A DNA stretch of 64,000 nt, taken from the NCBI GenBank assembly GCA_030159075.1, contig BROG01000477.1, positions 1 to 64,000 of the forward strand. The letters run 5' to 3'. Each line of letters starts with the position of its first letter. The stretch's first letter is position 1. The stretch comes from Atrina japonica. Its lineage: Eukaryota; Mollusca; Bivalvia; Pterioida; Pinnidae. The notes under the pieces were generated by a model that was not told where the DNA came from, searched no databases, and saw only the letters and a program-made list of their open reading frames with translations. The translations under genes and the position numbers were made by a program. Below are positions 22,108 to 35,404 of the stretch, piece after piece.

Positions 22108-22924
22108 CAACATGTTCCATCAAAGGCAGCTGTATCTATCAGATACAAATGATGTCCCCGCTTGTCATGCATGTTTATTTTGCAGTTTAACAATAAACAA
22201 AATATGTCAGTCATTAACAGTACATTCTAAAATGGTAAATGTGTGATGATGAACATATATTTGAGTACATGTATGTATGAGAAATTATAAAGCAAAATAT
22301 TGGTATATAAAGCTCAAATAATGTAATTTAAATGAGTAACACACAGACATTCAGGTATTCTATTGGCCAAATTATACTAAATTTCATCCCAAAAATGATT
22401 AAGTTCTAGACTCTGTAAAAATTGTGAAAAAAATTGATGAAATTCATATTTCTCATAACCTGTACATAAATATAAGAAAGAACATCTCCAGTAAGATAGA
22501 ACCTTGTATCATACTGGCATGTTCCTGTTAACTGTAGTCTGTTTTGCAGATGTACATATTTGCACCCCTGCAGTTAGAGATCTATATCAGTACACAATAT
22601 GATTCTGTTGTTAGTTTACATCAGGTCATACTGCCGGTTTGTATGTAACTATTTTGACACTGCTAAATGTACACAGTAACTAGACCATACTGTTGTTAAT
22701 CCATTCCCAGAATATCAGATATTGTTGATATGGTTATGTACATGTACATAATACACCAATATGTATGCCATGGTTTGTTTTTTTTTCATTGTAATTCGTC
22801 TATTTACTAGTTGGGTTACTTTTATTTATTTTTTATTTATTTTTTGTTTGTCGCTGTAGTTTTGTCAATGTTGATACTATCTTATTATAAAAACTGATGT
22901 ATTGCTCCTAATATAGTGTAGTCG

Positions 22925-23232
22925 CATTTGTGACTACAAAAGATATACACAAGCATACAAATTCTTAAATTCTTATACATTTAGTGAAAATTGCTTGAGA
23001 AACCTGGTTTGGCAATTATTCATTTGCAAATGATTCATTTGACCTTACTACTTGTATATGCATATGACCCTGGATCTGACCTTTATATTTTCACAAAATA
23101 CATATATTGTAGGAATATAAAAATTGTTATGCCTGTGTATATCTCTTCTTTGTCATTGTTCATCAATCTAAGTAGTGAAAAAAAAACGAAATAATTTGCT
23201 TTAGGAATCACAGCTAATGTCCCCTTTTAACT
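22925..23232. mobile_element. Palindromic MITE, relative of 26066-26430
   Basis: 'agcatacaaattcttaaatt' and 'gcttgagaaacctggtttgg' match, in reverse complement, 'aatttaagaatttgtatgtc' and 'aaacctgggtttctcaagct' of the element at 26066-26430. Its right end 'cacagctaatgtcccctttt' resembles that element's left end 'aaagggacattagatgtg' reversed. Limits are approximate. Confidence 0.55.
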
Positions 23233-23649
23233 TATTTTCACCGTTTAAAATGAAAACATTTTTATAAATCCCAAAGCCTATCATTCAGACAGGATTATAT
23301 GATAATCTTTATCTCGAAAAATGTTAAGCGGCTTTAAGATAAATACACGTATACAAATCTGTACTGATGGTATTTAACTTTTATAAATTCAAATCACAAC
23401 AACTTGTTTATGTATGATGTCAATTGGATGATTTCCAAGGAAGAAAAGTTTACTGTCTCATAACAATATATTCAAATGTGAAATGTTATAAGTTATAGCA
23501 ACAAAATACAATTTTTGTCTTGTCTGAAAGTAACAAAGAAGTTTTCAGTTATGGAAAAAGAGACAGAAAAACATAGCAACAATAAAATATGTTTCATGAT
23601 ATTTCACCCTGGGGAGGGATTATGAAAACATATAAGATGATTTGTAACA

Positions 23650-24655
23650 ACATTTAGCAGAGATGTTTTGTAGGTAATATCGGTGAAGGCGGTAGTTTTA
23701 CTAAACTGCTTATCAGTGTGGCAGCCATCAAATAATGGTCAGTGAGTAAGGTCATTTGGCCATACTACATGTAGTGGAAACAAAAAAAATAAAAAATTTC
23801 TAAGATCAAGGGGCATAACTCTGTCAAAAATGGTTTGACAGTAACCAAATAAAAACTTGACCTAGATATTCTCATTCGAATCCTGCTAGGGTAATTTCAA
23901 AGTAAGTGGGAAAGTTTGCCAGTTTTCTTGTGGAAGGTTGGTGGTCTTTACCAGGGTAACCGGGGTTTCTCCTCCACCAATAAAAACTGGACGCCATCAT
24001 ATGACTGAAAGATTGTTGAGTATGGCGTAAAACAAAAAATCAAATAAAAAATCAAGATATTCTCATGATGTATCTGTATACCAAATTTCATTTCAATATG
24101 TGCACCTACTGAAGAGATAACAGAAATTGAATTATTGGAAATTTTTTAAGTTCAAGGGGCATTACTCTGTCAAAAATGTTTTAACTGTAACCAAATAAAG
24201 ACTTGATCTAGATAATCTCATGATGTATCTATATACCAAATTTCATTTCAATATGTGCACCTGCTGCAGAGATAATGAACAGAAATTGAATTATTGGAAA
24301 TTTTCTAAGTTCAAGGGACATAACTCTGACAAAAATGGTATGACTGTAACCAAATAAGAACTTCATTTATATTCTCATGATATACCTGTATTCTGAATTT
24401 CATTTCAATATATACACATGCTGCAGAGATAATGAATGGAAACTGTTGGTGTATGAACCAACCGACCTACACGACTAACACCAGCGATGCAATATGCCCC
24501 TCTCTCTACGGTTGAGGGCATAAAAATGAAACATCTCAGAATAACGGTGAAGAGAGTTGATTTACTAAAATGCTTGTCAGTGCAGCAGCTATCAAACAAT
24601 GGTCAGTGAGACATCTGGCCATGCTGGAATGTACATGCAGTGGAAACAAAAAGAA
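23650..24655. repeat. Composite repeat: direct repeats around 'ggggcataactctg' units
   Basis: About 120 bases at 23660-23785 ('gtttactaaactgct..', 'tcaaataatggtcagtgag', 'gtagtggaaacaaa') recur in the same orientation at 24540-24655. Between them lie three units starting 'ttctaagatcaaggggcata' or similar and containing 'accaaatttcatttcaatat', a type of repeat common in bivalve genomes. A SINE (23870-24052) is nested inside the first unit. No coding sequence is seen. Confidence 0.7.
23870..24052 (+). mobile_element. tRNA-derived SINE, family A, 5'-truncated
   Basis: It begins within the B box ('attcgaatcctgctagggta') and continues through 'gggtttctcctccaccaata' to 'gattgttgagtatggcgtaa' and an A-rich tail 'aacaaaaaatcaaataaaaa'. 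It is very close to the body of the minus-strand copy at 8413-8654, and 5' truncation is typical of target-primed insertion. Confidence 0.85.
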
Positions 24656-25543
24656 CTACTTATATGTCTCTGAGGTATCATGTCAGATAATATCTAAGTA
24701 AGGTGATAACATCATGCGATTCACTGTTTCAAACAAAATATACTATTTCATAAAATCCACTTTAACGTAAAGATAATTCATATATGACAAAGACAAGAAG
24801 TACATGTATGTGAATATCTGGAATTTGCTGTATCCAATGTTATCAGAATTGACATAAAATCAAGATAAACAGCAATGCAATTAGGGCTGTTACCTTCATG
24901 AAATATGTGACTGGTTTTATTCAAAATCAGTCACATGACTCAAAAATTATATAGGTACATGTTTTTATATGTAGATATATAGATATTTGGGAAGTGCAGA
25001 AAATGGCTACAATCTGGTGGACTGTATTGGAAAGTATGGTTTTTGAGAAAATGGCCTTTAAAGTTTATAAAAATATTCATCAAAGGGATGGAAAATCTGC
25101 TTTATGCATCATTTTGTGTGATATTTAGTTAAATCAGGAATGGTTTACTAGCAGAATCTCTAATTTAGTGTTGGTGCATTTTTCACTAAGTTTGACTTTT
25201 ATTACCGGTGTCAATCATACAATATTTTGACCCCAGCAATTAAAATATGGGGAAAGAAACAAGATATTTGATGGAAACAGACAAACTGATAAACAGACAG
25301 ACAAAGGGACTACTAGGCAAATCAACAAACATACAAACAGAAAGGCCAAAAACAATAGGCCCACAATCTTTTTTTTAGGCAAGAAGACACACCATTGATT
25401 ATATATATTTAAGGTCAATAAGATAGGATACAATCACCATTAGCAGAAATTATACAATTCCTTTTTCAAAAAAAGTTACCAGGACCCAAATTGTGGGTGA
25501 TGTTAAATGCGTTTAGGTTACAAGGAATACCAATGCTTAAACA

Positions 25544-25640
25544 GCAGGGCTCGACATACTTTTTCTTAATCCTACATGTCCAGTGACCACCCTAAAGAAT
25601 CTCAAATTTGCCCAATGAAATGTAGAAAAAAGGTAAAACT
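25544..25640. mobile_element. Solo hAT-like terminus
   Basis: CAGGGCTCGACATACTTTTT is a hAT-type end like that at 647, followed by 'gtccagtgacc' subterminal sequence. I find no matching right end nearby. Confidence 0.35.
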
Positions 25641-25659
25641 ATTTTTCTGGTTCAATATA

Positions 25660-25813
25660 TAGTGGAATGTCGTTAATTTGAGATATCCGGGATTAAAGAT
25701 AGCCCAAATTTTAATTGACCTTATTCACTATCCATAAGACATGGAACAGCTGTTCAGCTTCGACATATCCAGAATTTTGATTCATCCAATTTCGACATAA
25801 CGAGATTACACTG
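25660..25813. mobile_element. 154-bp pogo-like MITE
   Basis: The left end TAGTGGAATGTCGTTAATTT and the right end 'aacgagattacactg' form an imperfect inverted repeat. TA lies outside both ends. The first base is T instead of the usual C. Confidence 0.65.
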
Positions 25814-26065
25814 TAGTTACATCTTGTATAATGGTTTTATATCAATATGTTCATATGTAGGTCAACAACCTTTATTTTGACTGATTTTATCATAGAGTTG
25901 TTAGAGATATTTGAGTGTGATTAAAGAGGCTGTTCCATAAAATTTCAAAGAATTTTTTTTATTGATTTTTTTTTCTATCATAAAATAATTCTATTTACAA
26001 CATTGCATCCCGGATTAAGATACACAACTGTACATAAGTCCCTACTTTAACGTTAACAAAACCCT

Positions 26066-26430
26066 AAAGGGACATTAGATGTGTTTACCAAAACAAATTA
26101 TTTCAATTTTTTCTACTTTTACCAATTGTACTTAATGTACATGTACAATAATAAATAACAGCTATGCACAGGCATAAAATATTTTATATTCCTATATATT
26201 TTGTGAAAATAAAGTCAGATCCAATGTGTTATTCGCATACAAATTGTAAGTTTGAGCTTACCAATTGCAAGTGAAAAAGTACCAAACCTGGGTTTCTCAA
26301 GCTCAAGATATATAGGAATTTAAGAATTTGTATGTCTGTGTTTATCACTTTTTTGTTATTGTACATAAATCTAAGTAGGAAAAATATTTTTTTTGAAAAA
26401 AAAAGACAGATAGTGCCCCTTAAACATGAA
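26066..26430. mobile_element. ~365-bp palindromic MITE
   Basis: The left end 'aaagggacattagatgtgtt' and the right end 'acagatagtgccccttaaa' are imperfect inverted repeats. Internal words such as 'acaggcataaaatatttta' and 'aatttgtatgtctgtgttta' are also mirrored. A related copy lies at 22925-23232. Confidence 0.6.
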
Positions 26431-28949
26431 CCAATACTGAGCAAAAATGAGAAGTCAATTTTGTTATTATTTATTTTTCTCAACTTCACAGTATTTATGC
26501 TAGTCTTCCAATAATTCTTGTTGTTAAACAACCGTAAGTGACAGCTTTCTGACACCATTATTGAAGGAAAGGTCAATTACAAAACTTTAGCTCCCCTTCC
26601 CCAAATAAAAACTGCCCTTATCAAACAAACACTTGTTAGTAATTATGATTGCATATATTCATTTTATTGGAGTGAGTGAGAGAATGGGGTTAATACAGGT
26701 AGAGGGAAATGAATACTGGTTACAAAGCACCAAAACATAAGAAACCACCAAAACTGGTATCAGCAACCCGGTGAGAGTTTATTTCAAGCTGACTGACTGC
26801 GATACAGGTTTTGATTTCAAGCATGATGCCCGATGACTTGGCCATTGAGGCAACCATTTTGTCCTCGTACACTCGATGTTAATCTACAGTGCTACATGTA
26901 GTACAGATGAAAAAATTAAAACATATAAAACAAGTGTTTTAACAATGCTTCAAGGTGAAATGTGGCACAAAGTTTCAATGCCACTGAACCACTTGAATTT
27001 GACATGTGGCATGCTGGCATCATCCTTTAAAATTAAAGAGAGTAAGCCATGACCTTTTTAAACCAACCACATTCACTGATTTAGATTTCATGTTCCATGA
27101 TTTCAAATACATCCTACAGCACCTAATATCTTAAAGTCGGAATTAAAATGTAAATAGAAAAGGAAAGAAATAACATGTACCTATATGTATATTATAAGTA
27201 TATTTATTGTATCCAAAGTTAGGAACTTACATACAGTAGCTGGCCATTAAATACATTGTACATGTAAGTTCCCATGATTTATTTTCACTATATATTCTTA
27301 GTAAAATTCATGTTTTGTCAATAACTCGAGAGAATTTGTCCATTATCCAATTTTAACAAAAATTGAGGTTTTGGTACTCATTTGGTAGAAATTCCATTGC
27401 AATGTGTTTATTCTTCCAGGAGAAATATGTTTATTCTTCGTGTATTATACCCTGACCCTATACTTCCTATCAGTAGCCTTAAATCTCTAGGTCAATAAGT
27501 GTACATGTAAAACATTTTCCCAACTTCAAAGACTGCCCCAAGTTTCTCATCAGTTAAGATCAGGTGAATGAGGAATGATGCAATTTCTATGTCCAACTTC
27601 ACAGACAGATCTTGCCAATACACAGTAAGGGAAACTTGACCAAAACTCATTTGCATATTAATCCTGCGCAAGAATTGTTAACAGTCCAGTCTTTCATTTT
27701 TAATGTCAATTCTATCACAAGATTATAATGGAAAAAAATAATTGAAAAGTAACATTCTAAAGCAAATTTATAATATCTTAAAATTCATAAAGGATGCCGA
27801 ACTGACCTTGAATAGCATATGTTTCAACAAGTCTTGTAGACCTATATTTTTCAGCGAATTGTTACTACCGTATATTTTCGTCATTTTAAAAAGCAAAAAT
27901 ATATATATAAAAGTGTGATTTGGAAATTTCAATCTTGAAGTTGAGTTTATGTTGCTGAAATGCACATATATGTGTAATTTTGCATCAATATAATGTGTTA
28001 TTAACCCCATACTGCAAAATGTGCTTTGACTTGTTCCCAATAAACAACTTGGCATAACATAACTGCGTTGATGTTCCATCAACTCGTAAAAAACAACAAA
28101 AATTCCTACAAATAATTTGAAATAAAAATTTCATGTGGAAGAAATTGCTCCATGGTATTTCTTCACCTCCTCATAAACACTCAATGTTTTGATTTCACGA
28201 AAACTACACATTTACATTGGCACTTATTATTAATTATAATAAGCATATATGTCTTAAATGGTTTACAAGCAGTCATATAGACCTCTGAAACTAAAAACAC
28301 ATGATTCCCGGTTACCATCCTAGAGTCGAAGTCCTGATACTTTTCTACATGGTCCCTTGAACTTCCACGCAACAAAGTTTTACTGTATATAAATTGTGAC
28401 TTCATGTGTGGATAATGCATTTGAACTTTCATGTTACAAAAGCACTGGAATTCAAGAGTATTTAGATACTGTTCCAAAAATTGCATAATCAAAATCTGTA
28501 AAGATTTCAAATCATTCCTTTATCTTGACATCCAGCTGTGAAGTTGAAGTCTTCAGTCAGGACACTGCAAGCTTTGTTCATTGAAACATGACCTTCGTTT
28601 CAACTGATAAGAATCATGGTGCAGTCTTTGAAGTTAGGAAGGTCTTGGAAAAAGTGTTATACACACAAATACACTCAATTTTGAGGATTAATGTTTTATA
28701 ATCATTGACACTGTTTACAAAGTAAGGATACCACACATGGGGCCCCGACATTGATGACATCAATATCGCTGTAGTGTTACCATTATAATGACAACATATA
28801 TCATAATGTGATAGGCATCCACTACATGTGAATTCACTGGTTGGTTTTGTTTTTGTGCTTGGTTTGTAACATTTGTAACTGCATTGAATCATGTAGGTTT
28901 TTGCGTTGATTCACGCAGGTTTTTACATGTCTGGGAGCACTGACACACA

Positions 28950-29160
28950 CATGGACAGAGTAGATCAGTTGGTAGAACACCAAATCTTCAACATGAAGGT
29001 CCCTGGTTCAATCCCCGGTCGTGCCAGATTTTCATATCCTATCAGCACAACTCTAAGCCTAGATGGAAGATAAAATGGTCTAGGATGTGCAGTTTGATTA
29101 CCTTCGTCAGATTGTACAAGTGTAGTGGCATTTAAAAAGCTATTGGAAATATGGACCACT
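28950..29160 (+). mobile_element. tRNA-derived SINE, family D
   Basis: The head reads 'agtagatcagttggtagaac' (A box) followed by 'ggtccctggttcaatccccg' (B box GGTTCAATCCC), then 'gtcgtgcca'. The body continues with 'tagatggaagataaaatggt' and 'gtgtagtggcatttaaaaag'. The tRNA-like part cannot fold cleanly into a functional tRNA, and the long 3' body marks it as a SINE rather than a tRNA gene. Confidence 0.75.
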
Positions 29161-30639
29161 CAAGCAAGGACATAAACTCACACACATACACACTAAACAC
29201 TAAACACTACTCTCCATACTGCACAAGGACGAGTGGAAAGGGCTTTTAAGTAGTCACGCCCCGCTAGACGCTCATTAATAAAACCAAAGCAAGTCTCCTC
29301 CACCCCATCCCACACACACATGATATTTAACAATTGCTTATGTCAAAAATGAAAGTAAGACTTAATAATTTGGAAACACTATTGCATCCTTTTCAGGAGT
29401 GATTGGTTTACAAAGGTCTGGTATTACAGAAATTATTATATTACACAGAAGTCTGTGTTTATATATACATAATGTGACCTACATGGTCATAAGAATAGAC
29501 CTATGTTATATGATTAAGTATACAGACTAATGCATTAGTCTAAGCAAAATCAAGCAGAAAACAAAAAGTTATGCCAGGCCAATATCCATGCCTGACGTTT
29601 ATACATATATCAGTAAAACTACCAACCTTGAATTGTCATCATTTTCTGTGGAACAAACAGCATTAAAATGCCCATGTCTGAGTAGACGGAGAAGGAAGAA
29701 ATATATATATAGATATCATTACTAGCTTCAAAAATTGACCGCAAATTTTTTTTAAAAATCTGTATATTCAAAACCATTATTCCAGAAAAATAGTCAGATT
29801 GTCCAGAGAGATGGTACCAGAGATTTTTAAGAACTTGGTCACAATACACACATAGGTTCTTAATTTTTACTTTAAAACATGCAATCATTTCAAATTTACG
29901 TTAAATCAAATTAACTGTACGTGTATCATAATCTCATAAAGCAGCACTCTAATCAAAAACCAATCTCTCACAGCAACTAACTGTTTTCTGATACATGTAA
30001 TAATGTAAGTCGTGTAGAGGATCTAATGTATTCCTATGGGGTCACATACAAATGACCTCTAGTAGGTGTGTCATTTTCGACCAATGAAAATGTGACTAAG
30101 ATTTTCTACACAACATGTCAGAAACCAAGAGTGATGAGAGATCACTTTTTGATTAGATTGATAAAGCAGTATCTTGGATAGAATAAATTTTCCACCAAAT
30201 TGTTACTGGGCATATTCCTTTTTCCTTATTGTACTTCATAGATGTTATTTTTCAATTATCAAAAGATCCAAAAGACAACAAATTTTCATGAAAATGATTT
30301 TAGTCTGGTTTCAAATCTTCTTTCCAATTACCAGGTAGCTTAATTAAGAGTGATGAACTTATATATCCTGCCAGTATTATTTCATATACGTGTAATATTT
30401 CAGAAATGCTGGCAATTCTGTCATGGTTTTCAAAACTTCAACTATTCTACCATTTTCAATATGATTAAACATGAACCTTTCATTAAATATAAATTTTTGA
30501 AAAATTCAATTTGAATAGCCAAAACATTAAACCACTTTTCAGTAACATAACTGCTACCTTGTAATTGTCATGCTCTTTACAAAAATATAAGCATGACGAA
30601 TCACAAAAAGGAACATGAGCCAAGTGTTTCCAAAAATTA

Positions 30640-30810
30640 CAGTGGAACCTCGCTATTATGACCAACTTAGCGGTACTGACTGGCTTAAAGTGGTCTGATT
30701 AGTGAGGTGATCTCTCAAGTGAGGTTCTGTGCTTATTAGATATTTATGAAAAACTTATGGGCTGAATTGTCTCCTAAGCGAGGTGGTCTCTAGAAGACGA
30801 GGTTCCACTG
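30640..30810. mobile_element. 171-bp pogo/Tigger-like MITE
   Basis: CAGTGGAACCTCG at the left and CGAGGTTCCACTG at the right are perfect 13-bp inverted repeats, with TA flanking both sides. The interior alternates 'taagtggtctgatta' and 'gaggtgatctctcaagtgag', themselves mirrored. The element ends about 110 bases from the 3' side of ASPG exon 2. Confidence 0.85.
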
Positions 30811-30918
30811 TATGCAAAATGTGTTCCCGATATGCCATTAGGATATAGTGATTTGTTTATCACTTCCAATGCTTCACAATATCATGTGGTGTATAAAATA
30901 TCACAAATTGTTACTCAC

Positions 30919-31036
30919 GGCATGGCTAAGAATTCTTTATCCTCATCCAACAGATATTTCTTTGCATACTCCTGGTCATGAAACATTGGCAGTCTTCTCA
31001 ACTCATTCACTAGAAAGTCGGACTGAGGTTCATACA
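30919..31036 (-). CDS. ASPG: ASPG exon 2
   Basis: The exon is preceded by a pyrimidine tract and TTTAG and followed by GTGAG. Its first two bases complete a Val codon with exon 1, giving NGVYEP; it then encodes 38 residues including LRRLPMFHDQEYAKKYL and ends with two bases of Pro95. LPMFHD is strongly conserved in animal ASPG (LPMFHDEE in the human protein) and belongs to the region that closes over the active site. The exon is 118 bases long and lies 6.3 kb from exon 1 and 16.5 kb from exon 3. No long open frame betrays it; it was recognised from its translation and splice sites. Confidence 0.92.
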
Positions 31037-31265
31037 CTAAAGAAAAAACAAAATATTTGTGTGTTTTGGTTTTATTTTACAACCTGCCACAATATGTTCA
31101 TTCTCCACAAATATGGGAAAATCACCTGCTACAGGTAACAAATTTTTACCCGAGCTATGGAGTGAGGATATCTTTAATGTTATCAGTGAGGGTTCTCAGA
31201 TGTGCCACACCTACTGAGACAAGGGGATCCTGTTTTCAGGTGTCATCAAAGAGAGTAGGGTGGCT

Positions 31266-31268
31266 TGT

Positions 31269-31299
<31 letters not shown>
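31266..31299 (+). repeat. (GT)n-(G)n low-complexity tract
   Basis: GT repeats pass directly into a run of about 17 G. Confidence 0.95.
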
Positions 31300-31820
31300 T
31301 AGGGAAACCTCAATGGATCCTCTCAAGAGGACACCTCTGAGAGACAAGTCACAACTCATAAGACAAAAGAAAACAATGTCTTAGGGCTTTCAGTCTCCAT
31401 GCTTCTTACAAAAGTAAATCATGCAAACAAAATCAGACCTTTCAAAATTCCTAACACGCTGTATAACAATATTACATAAAATTGTTATGCTTTTGCATTT
31501 GTGCAAAAAATCAAAGTACCACATGAACTATTTAACATCTGTTTTGCAAATCAACTAAATGTAAGATTTGTATTCAATAGGAAAATGAGTTAAATGTTAC
31601 AATGTAGGTACCTGAAGACTCTAACATAAAACTACAATGCATATACATATATGTTGTATTTTTTATATGTTGTTTCAGCTTTGCTATGGAGTTGGATCTT
31701 TTTTTTTCAAGTTCAAAATATCTTTTTTCTTTCTTGTAAACATCATTTATATGGGGTGTCAATTTCCAAAATCTTATCATTAAGGATTTTTATATATTTT
31801 TGTGGGTTTTTATTAATATT

Positions 31821-31934
31821 TCTTTTTTTTTTTTGGGGGGGGGGTATTTATTTATTTGGGGGTGTCATTTTGTTGTTGTTGTTTTTTGGTTGTTTTGGTT
31901 GTTTTTTTTTCTTGGTGGTTTTTTTTGGGGGGGA
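31821..31934 (+). repeat. G/T-only strand-asymmetric tract
   Basis: For over 110 bases the plus strand is almost purely T and G, with G runs of 10, 5, 3, 2 and 7 between T runs. It is a candidate for G-quadruplex or triplex structure, and it lies on the template strand of ASPG intron 1. Confidence 0.85.
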
Positions 31935-34106
31935 CGCTAGTTGCAACTTTAAGTCTATTTTAACATACAAACTACAAGCATATGTGGCACAACAGATTTG
32001 AACAAAGTGAGGTAAATGATACATCTGATCACAATGTGATATCTTTATAACTGGCAATCTCATGTGCAAGTAGATTTAACCCAATCTAAAATGTGGGACA
32101 TTTAAAAGACACACAATATAATATGTATTATGTGTACACACTAACCTCACCTCACCTCTTTGTGCCCAATGGCACATACATGTATAACTATAAGACCCTG
32201 TCTACAAGTTAACAGATCCTAATGTAGATTACACTGTATTTAACTATATGTTTGTATTTAAAAAGTTCATAAAAATATGTTACTCAACTCGGTCAACTGT
32301 AAATTCGGTCAGTCTAAAGGAATTTGAATCCCTGATGAGTGATAAGAATAGGTACATGGGATTCAAACTACTTTTATCTAACATATATGAAATGAAAATA
32401 AATCAAATTAATGTAGATCTAAAAACAAAAACCTTCAATTTCCAGCCTCTAAATAAATTCAAAATTAACGTTCTAAATTTTATTTGTTGTATCTTCCACA
32501 CCAACTTCAAATATTGTCTGTCGTGCATTAACACTCATGGAACCTACTTAAATTTAAACAAAATATGACACTGAGAACAGGTAAAATAATTTTTTTTCAT
32601 AGCAAAAAATGGCTGTGACTTAAAAATATTTTAGAGCTTGTCATATCGAGCGTAAACAATCCTATTTAGGGCTATTACCATGGTACATGAACATATACTC
32701 TGCCTAGACTAAATAAACAACCAAACAACATTCTGTATCATGTATTAATTAATAAAAATAGCTGTACGGGGTAAAAAAGACAGTTTATCCAATGTTTATT
32801 GCTAAAGAAATAATTTTTCATCAACATAATTTGGGCCAAAAGTTGCTATGCAGCAAAACGATCTATCAACAATTTCACTTATAGACATCAACGCTTTAGG
32901 CAATGGATTAAACTTTGTTTTTTTGTTGAAGACATCGTCTCTATTTGAAATCCATTATGAACAGACCGATTACACAAAAAGTTTATGTTTATACATCCCA
33001 ATATAATTGTGATTAACTCAAAAGTTGTGATAATTGTTATGTTACACACAGTATACAAGTGACCGTCCACTGAAACTGAGTAGTTGCTGGTAATGTAAGG
33101 CATGTTGTCACCATATATATATAGGGTGTACAAATAAAGGAAATATGCACCGGGAATCTCATTAAGGCAGATTATGTATAACGATTAGCTGACAAACACT
33201 TTAATTTGATAGTTTTTAAAATGGACAGGAACTTATTTGTAATGAATTTCATGTGCCATTTGCATAACAAGCACCTCCTACCCGATGCTATCCCCTCTAT
33301 TCTGCTTTTATTTTCATTTTTCCAAGGACTAGAAAACATACATATTCTTGAGAATTCAATAGAAATTAATTTAGCTTCATGTTGGGATCAGCGATATTTA
33401 ACTATTTCTATTTACATCGCTGTATGCTTGTAGCTGTCAATATCATTATGATGAATGGCGGAGTAATAATGCAGTTTCTCAAGGCAGGCTCAACATCACT
33501 GGAATCTTCTTATATAGTGGAATTCCATATTTATAAATAGATTGATGATGTTTTGTTGAAACTAACTACAAATCGTATTGTATAATTTAGAAAGGCAGAA
33601 GTAAGTAGAATTATGTGGTATTTCATTAAATTATTATTCAAAATAGATTTAATTTCATTTACACCAAAATATTTGACTTTTCTGTAAAAGTTGATTTCTT
33701 GAGTTGGACTATATTTTACATGATGTGCGAATGCAACCATCATGACCTCTTCACTGCTAACAGATTAGCCCTCGATGAAAAGTCGAATTAACCCCATACT
33801 AGGTTGTTATTACATAACAACCCATAAAAATCAGCAACTCTTTGGATCAGAATTACAAACAATGAAACAAATGCCAAATTAAATTATGAAATTTCAAAAT
33901 TTATGTAATTGTAAGACATGCTATTAAATATATAAATATATGTATTTTGCATCTGCTATTTCGGTATTCTCTCTAAATTTTGAAGCATAATTGATTTAAC
34001 AATTGAAAAATTATTTTTAGGACTTTTTGTGGACAATAAGAATCCTGGTGTCTAGAATTAAAGGTTTTCAAACTTTTTTATGAACACTGTTCATGATTAA
34101 CAATAA

Positions 34107-34195
34107 TAACTCATCAAACCCTGAAAAACAATGGATGCTTCTGTAAATCAATGACTTGGACCAGTCCAAATGTCTCTTTTGGGTAAATGGATTAA
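34107..34195. mobile_element. TTAA-type palindromic MITE, copy 4
   Basis: 'taactcatcaaaccctgaaa ... aaatcaatgacttggaccag ... gggtaaatggattaa', in the orientation opposite to copies 1-3. Confidence 0.7.
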
Positions 34196-35102
34196 TGGAG
34201 CATTACAAGATTTATAATACATGTTCATGTATAAACTTCCTCCAGGTGTTTAACTTTTCTTTTTTTTTTTCGTTCTGTAAACTAAAGATCATACTAGTAT
34301 GCAATTAGGTCATATGTATATAAGTAAACATTGTTATTATACACAAGTGTCAGTGTAATTGTTTATGTGGAATTAAGTCTGTCACATGTAAAGTATTACT
34401 GGAATTAGATCTAGATCTCATAAGAAGTTAACATAAATTACCAAATGTGAAAGAATGAGGAAGGAATAATTTTTTAAGTATATACATTTACCATAATATA
34501 ATCATTTCAGACAAATTTGATCTAATTACGGTACATTCCTGGCAAATAGATAAAGCCATCAATTTTGCCTTTTGAGAAAAGGTCTACATTTATGACTGTA
34601 TTAGAATTTTATAGAATATCATGTAGCCATCTGGCTAATCAAAATTCATATATACTTGTATTAACCAAATATGCAAATCATTAACCAGATTTGAAATACC
34701 AATCGCAGCTAAACAAGAGGTAACAAATTAAAATTTGAAAGCTCTTCTTTATAAAGATTGAAATTTCACGATAAGTTACCATGGTAAAAATCATTTTTAA
34801 TCCAGTAACAAAATATTCTGAAAGACATATAAAACAATGGTGGAATAAACTGGAAAGAAATTGTTTATTCAATATATTATTTGAAATTTAATATGGGCAG
34901 TTAACATTGCAATACAGTAAAACTTTGATTAATTGAAGTTCAATGACCACCTAGAAAAGTTTGAAACATCAGAATTTCAACTCATGAATCAATGGGAGAA
35001 GGAGATAGTGCTTTCATACACATGTAAATTTTGACATGTAACAGAAGTTTATAAAACATACATGTAGTGTGGCAGTGGTAGTTACATGTACAAATGTATA
35101 TA

Positions 35103-35272
35103 CAGTAAAACCTGCTGTAGTGGCCACCTTTATATAAGGATTACTTGTTTATAAAGACCAGTTTTTTCAAGTCCCTAAGTCAAGTAAATTGAACCTGTGT
35201 ATGAGGGTCACCTGCACATAAAGGTCAATATTTTCTGGTCCCTTGGGTGGCCCCTATATACAGGTTTCACTG
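35103..35272. mobile_element. 170-bp pogo/Tigger-like MITE
   Basis: It starts CAGTAAAACCTGCTGTAGTG and ends 'ctatatacaggtttcactg', with TA outside both ends. The subterminal 'ggccacc'/'ggtggcc' pair is also inverted. The same family as the degraded element at 58319-58496. Confidence 0.8.
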
Positions 35273-35404
35273 TATATACAGGATTTTCAATAATTCTGCA
35301 ATTAAGAGGCCACACATTTAATACAATCTTACATACTTCCAGGCAGCCAAAGTTTGTTTATAAGCAGTCACTTTGGCCTCCAGCCACCTCTTATTGTATA
35401 TGGT

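Larger units (their letters stand above)
14371..30918 (-). other. ASPG intron 2 (16.5 kb)
   Basis: This is the largest intron. It contains SSRs, several MITEs, SINE copies, a 1.6-kb 20-bp minisatellite (20498-22107), two bivalve-type interspersed repeats (19110-19748, 23650-24650) and a palindromic pair (22925-23232, 26066-26430). Between listed elements, including 26440-28950 and 29170-30630, I see only AT-rich sequence with no supported exon. The longest open frame (16228-16785, minus) lies over MITE sequence and has no protein-like composition. Confidence 0.75.

Noticed and set aside
34914..35000. CAGTAAAACTTTGATTAATT as a further pogo-like end
   Set aside because: No inverted partner could be found within several hundred bases.
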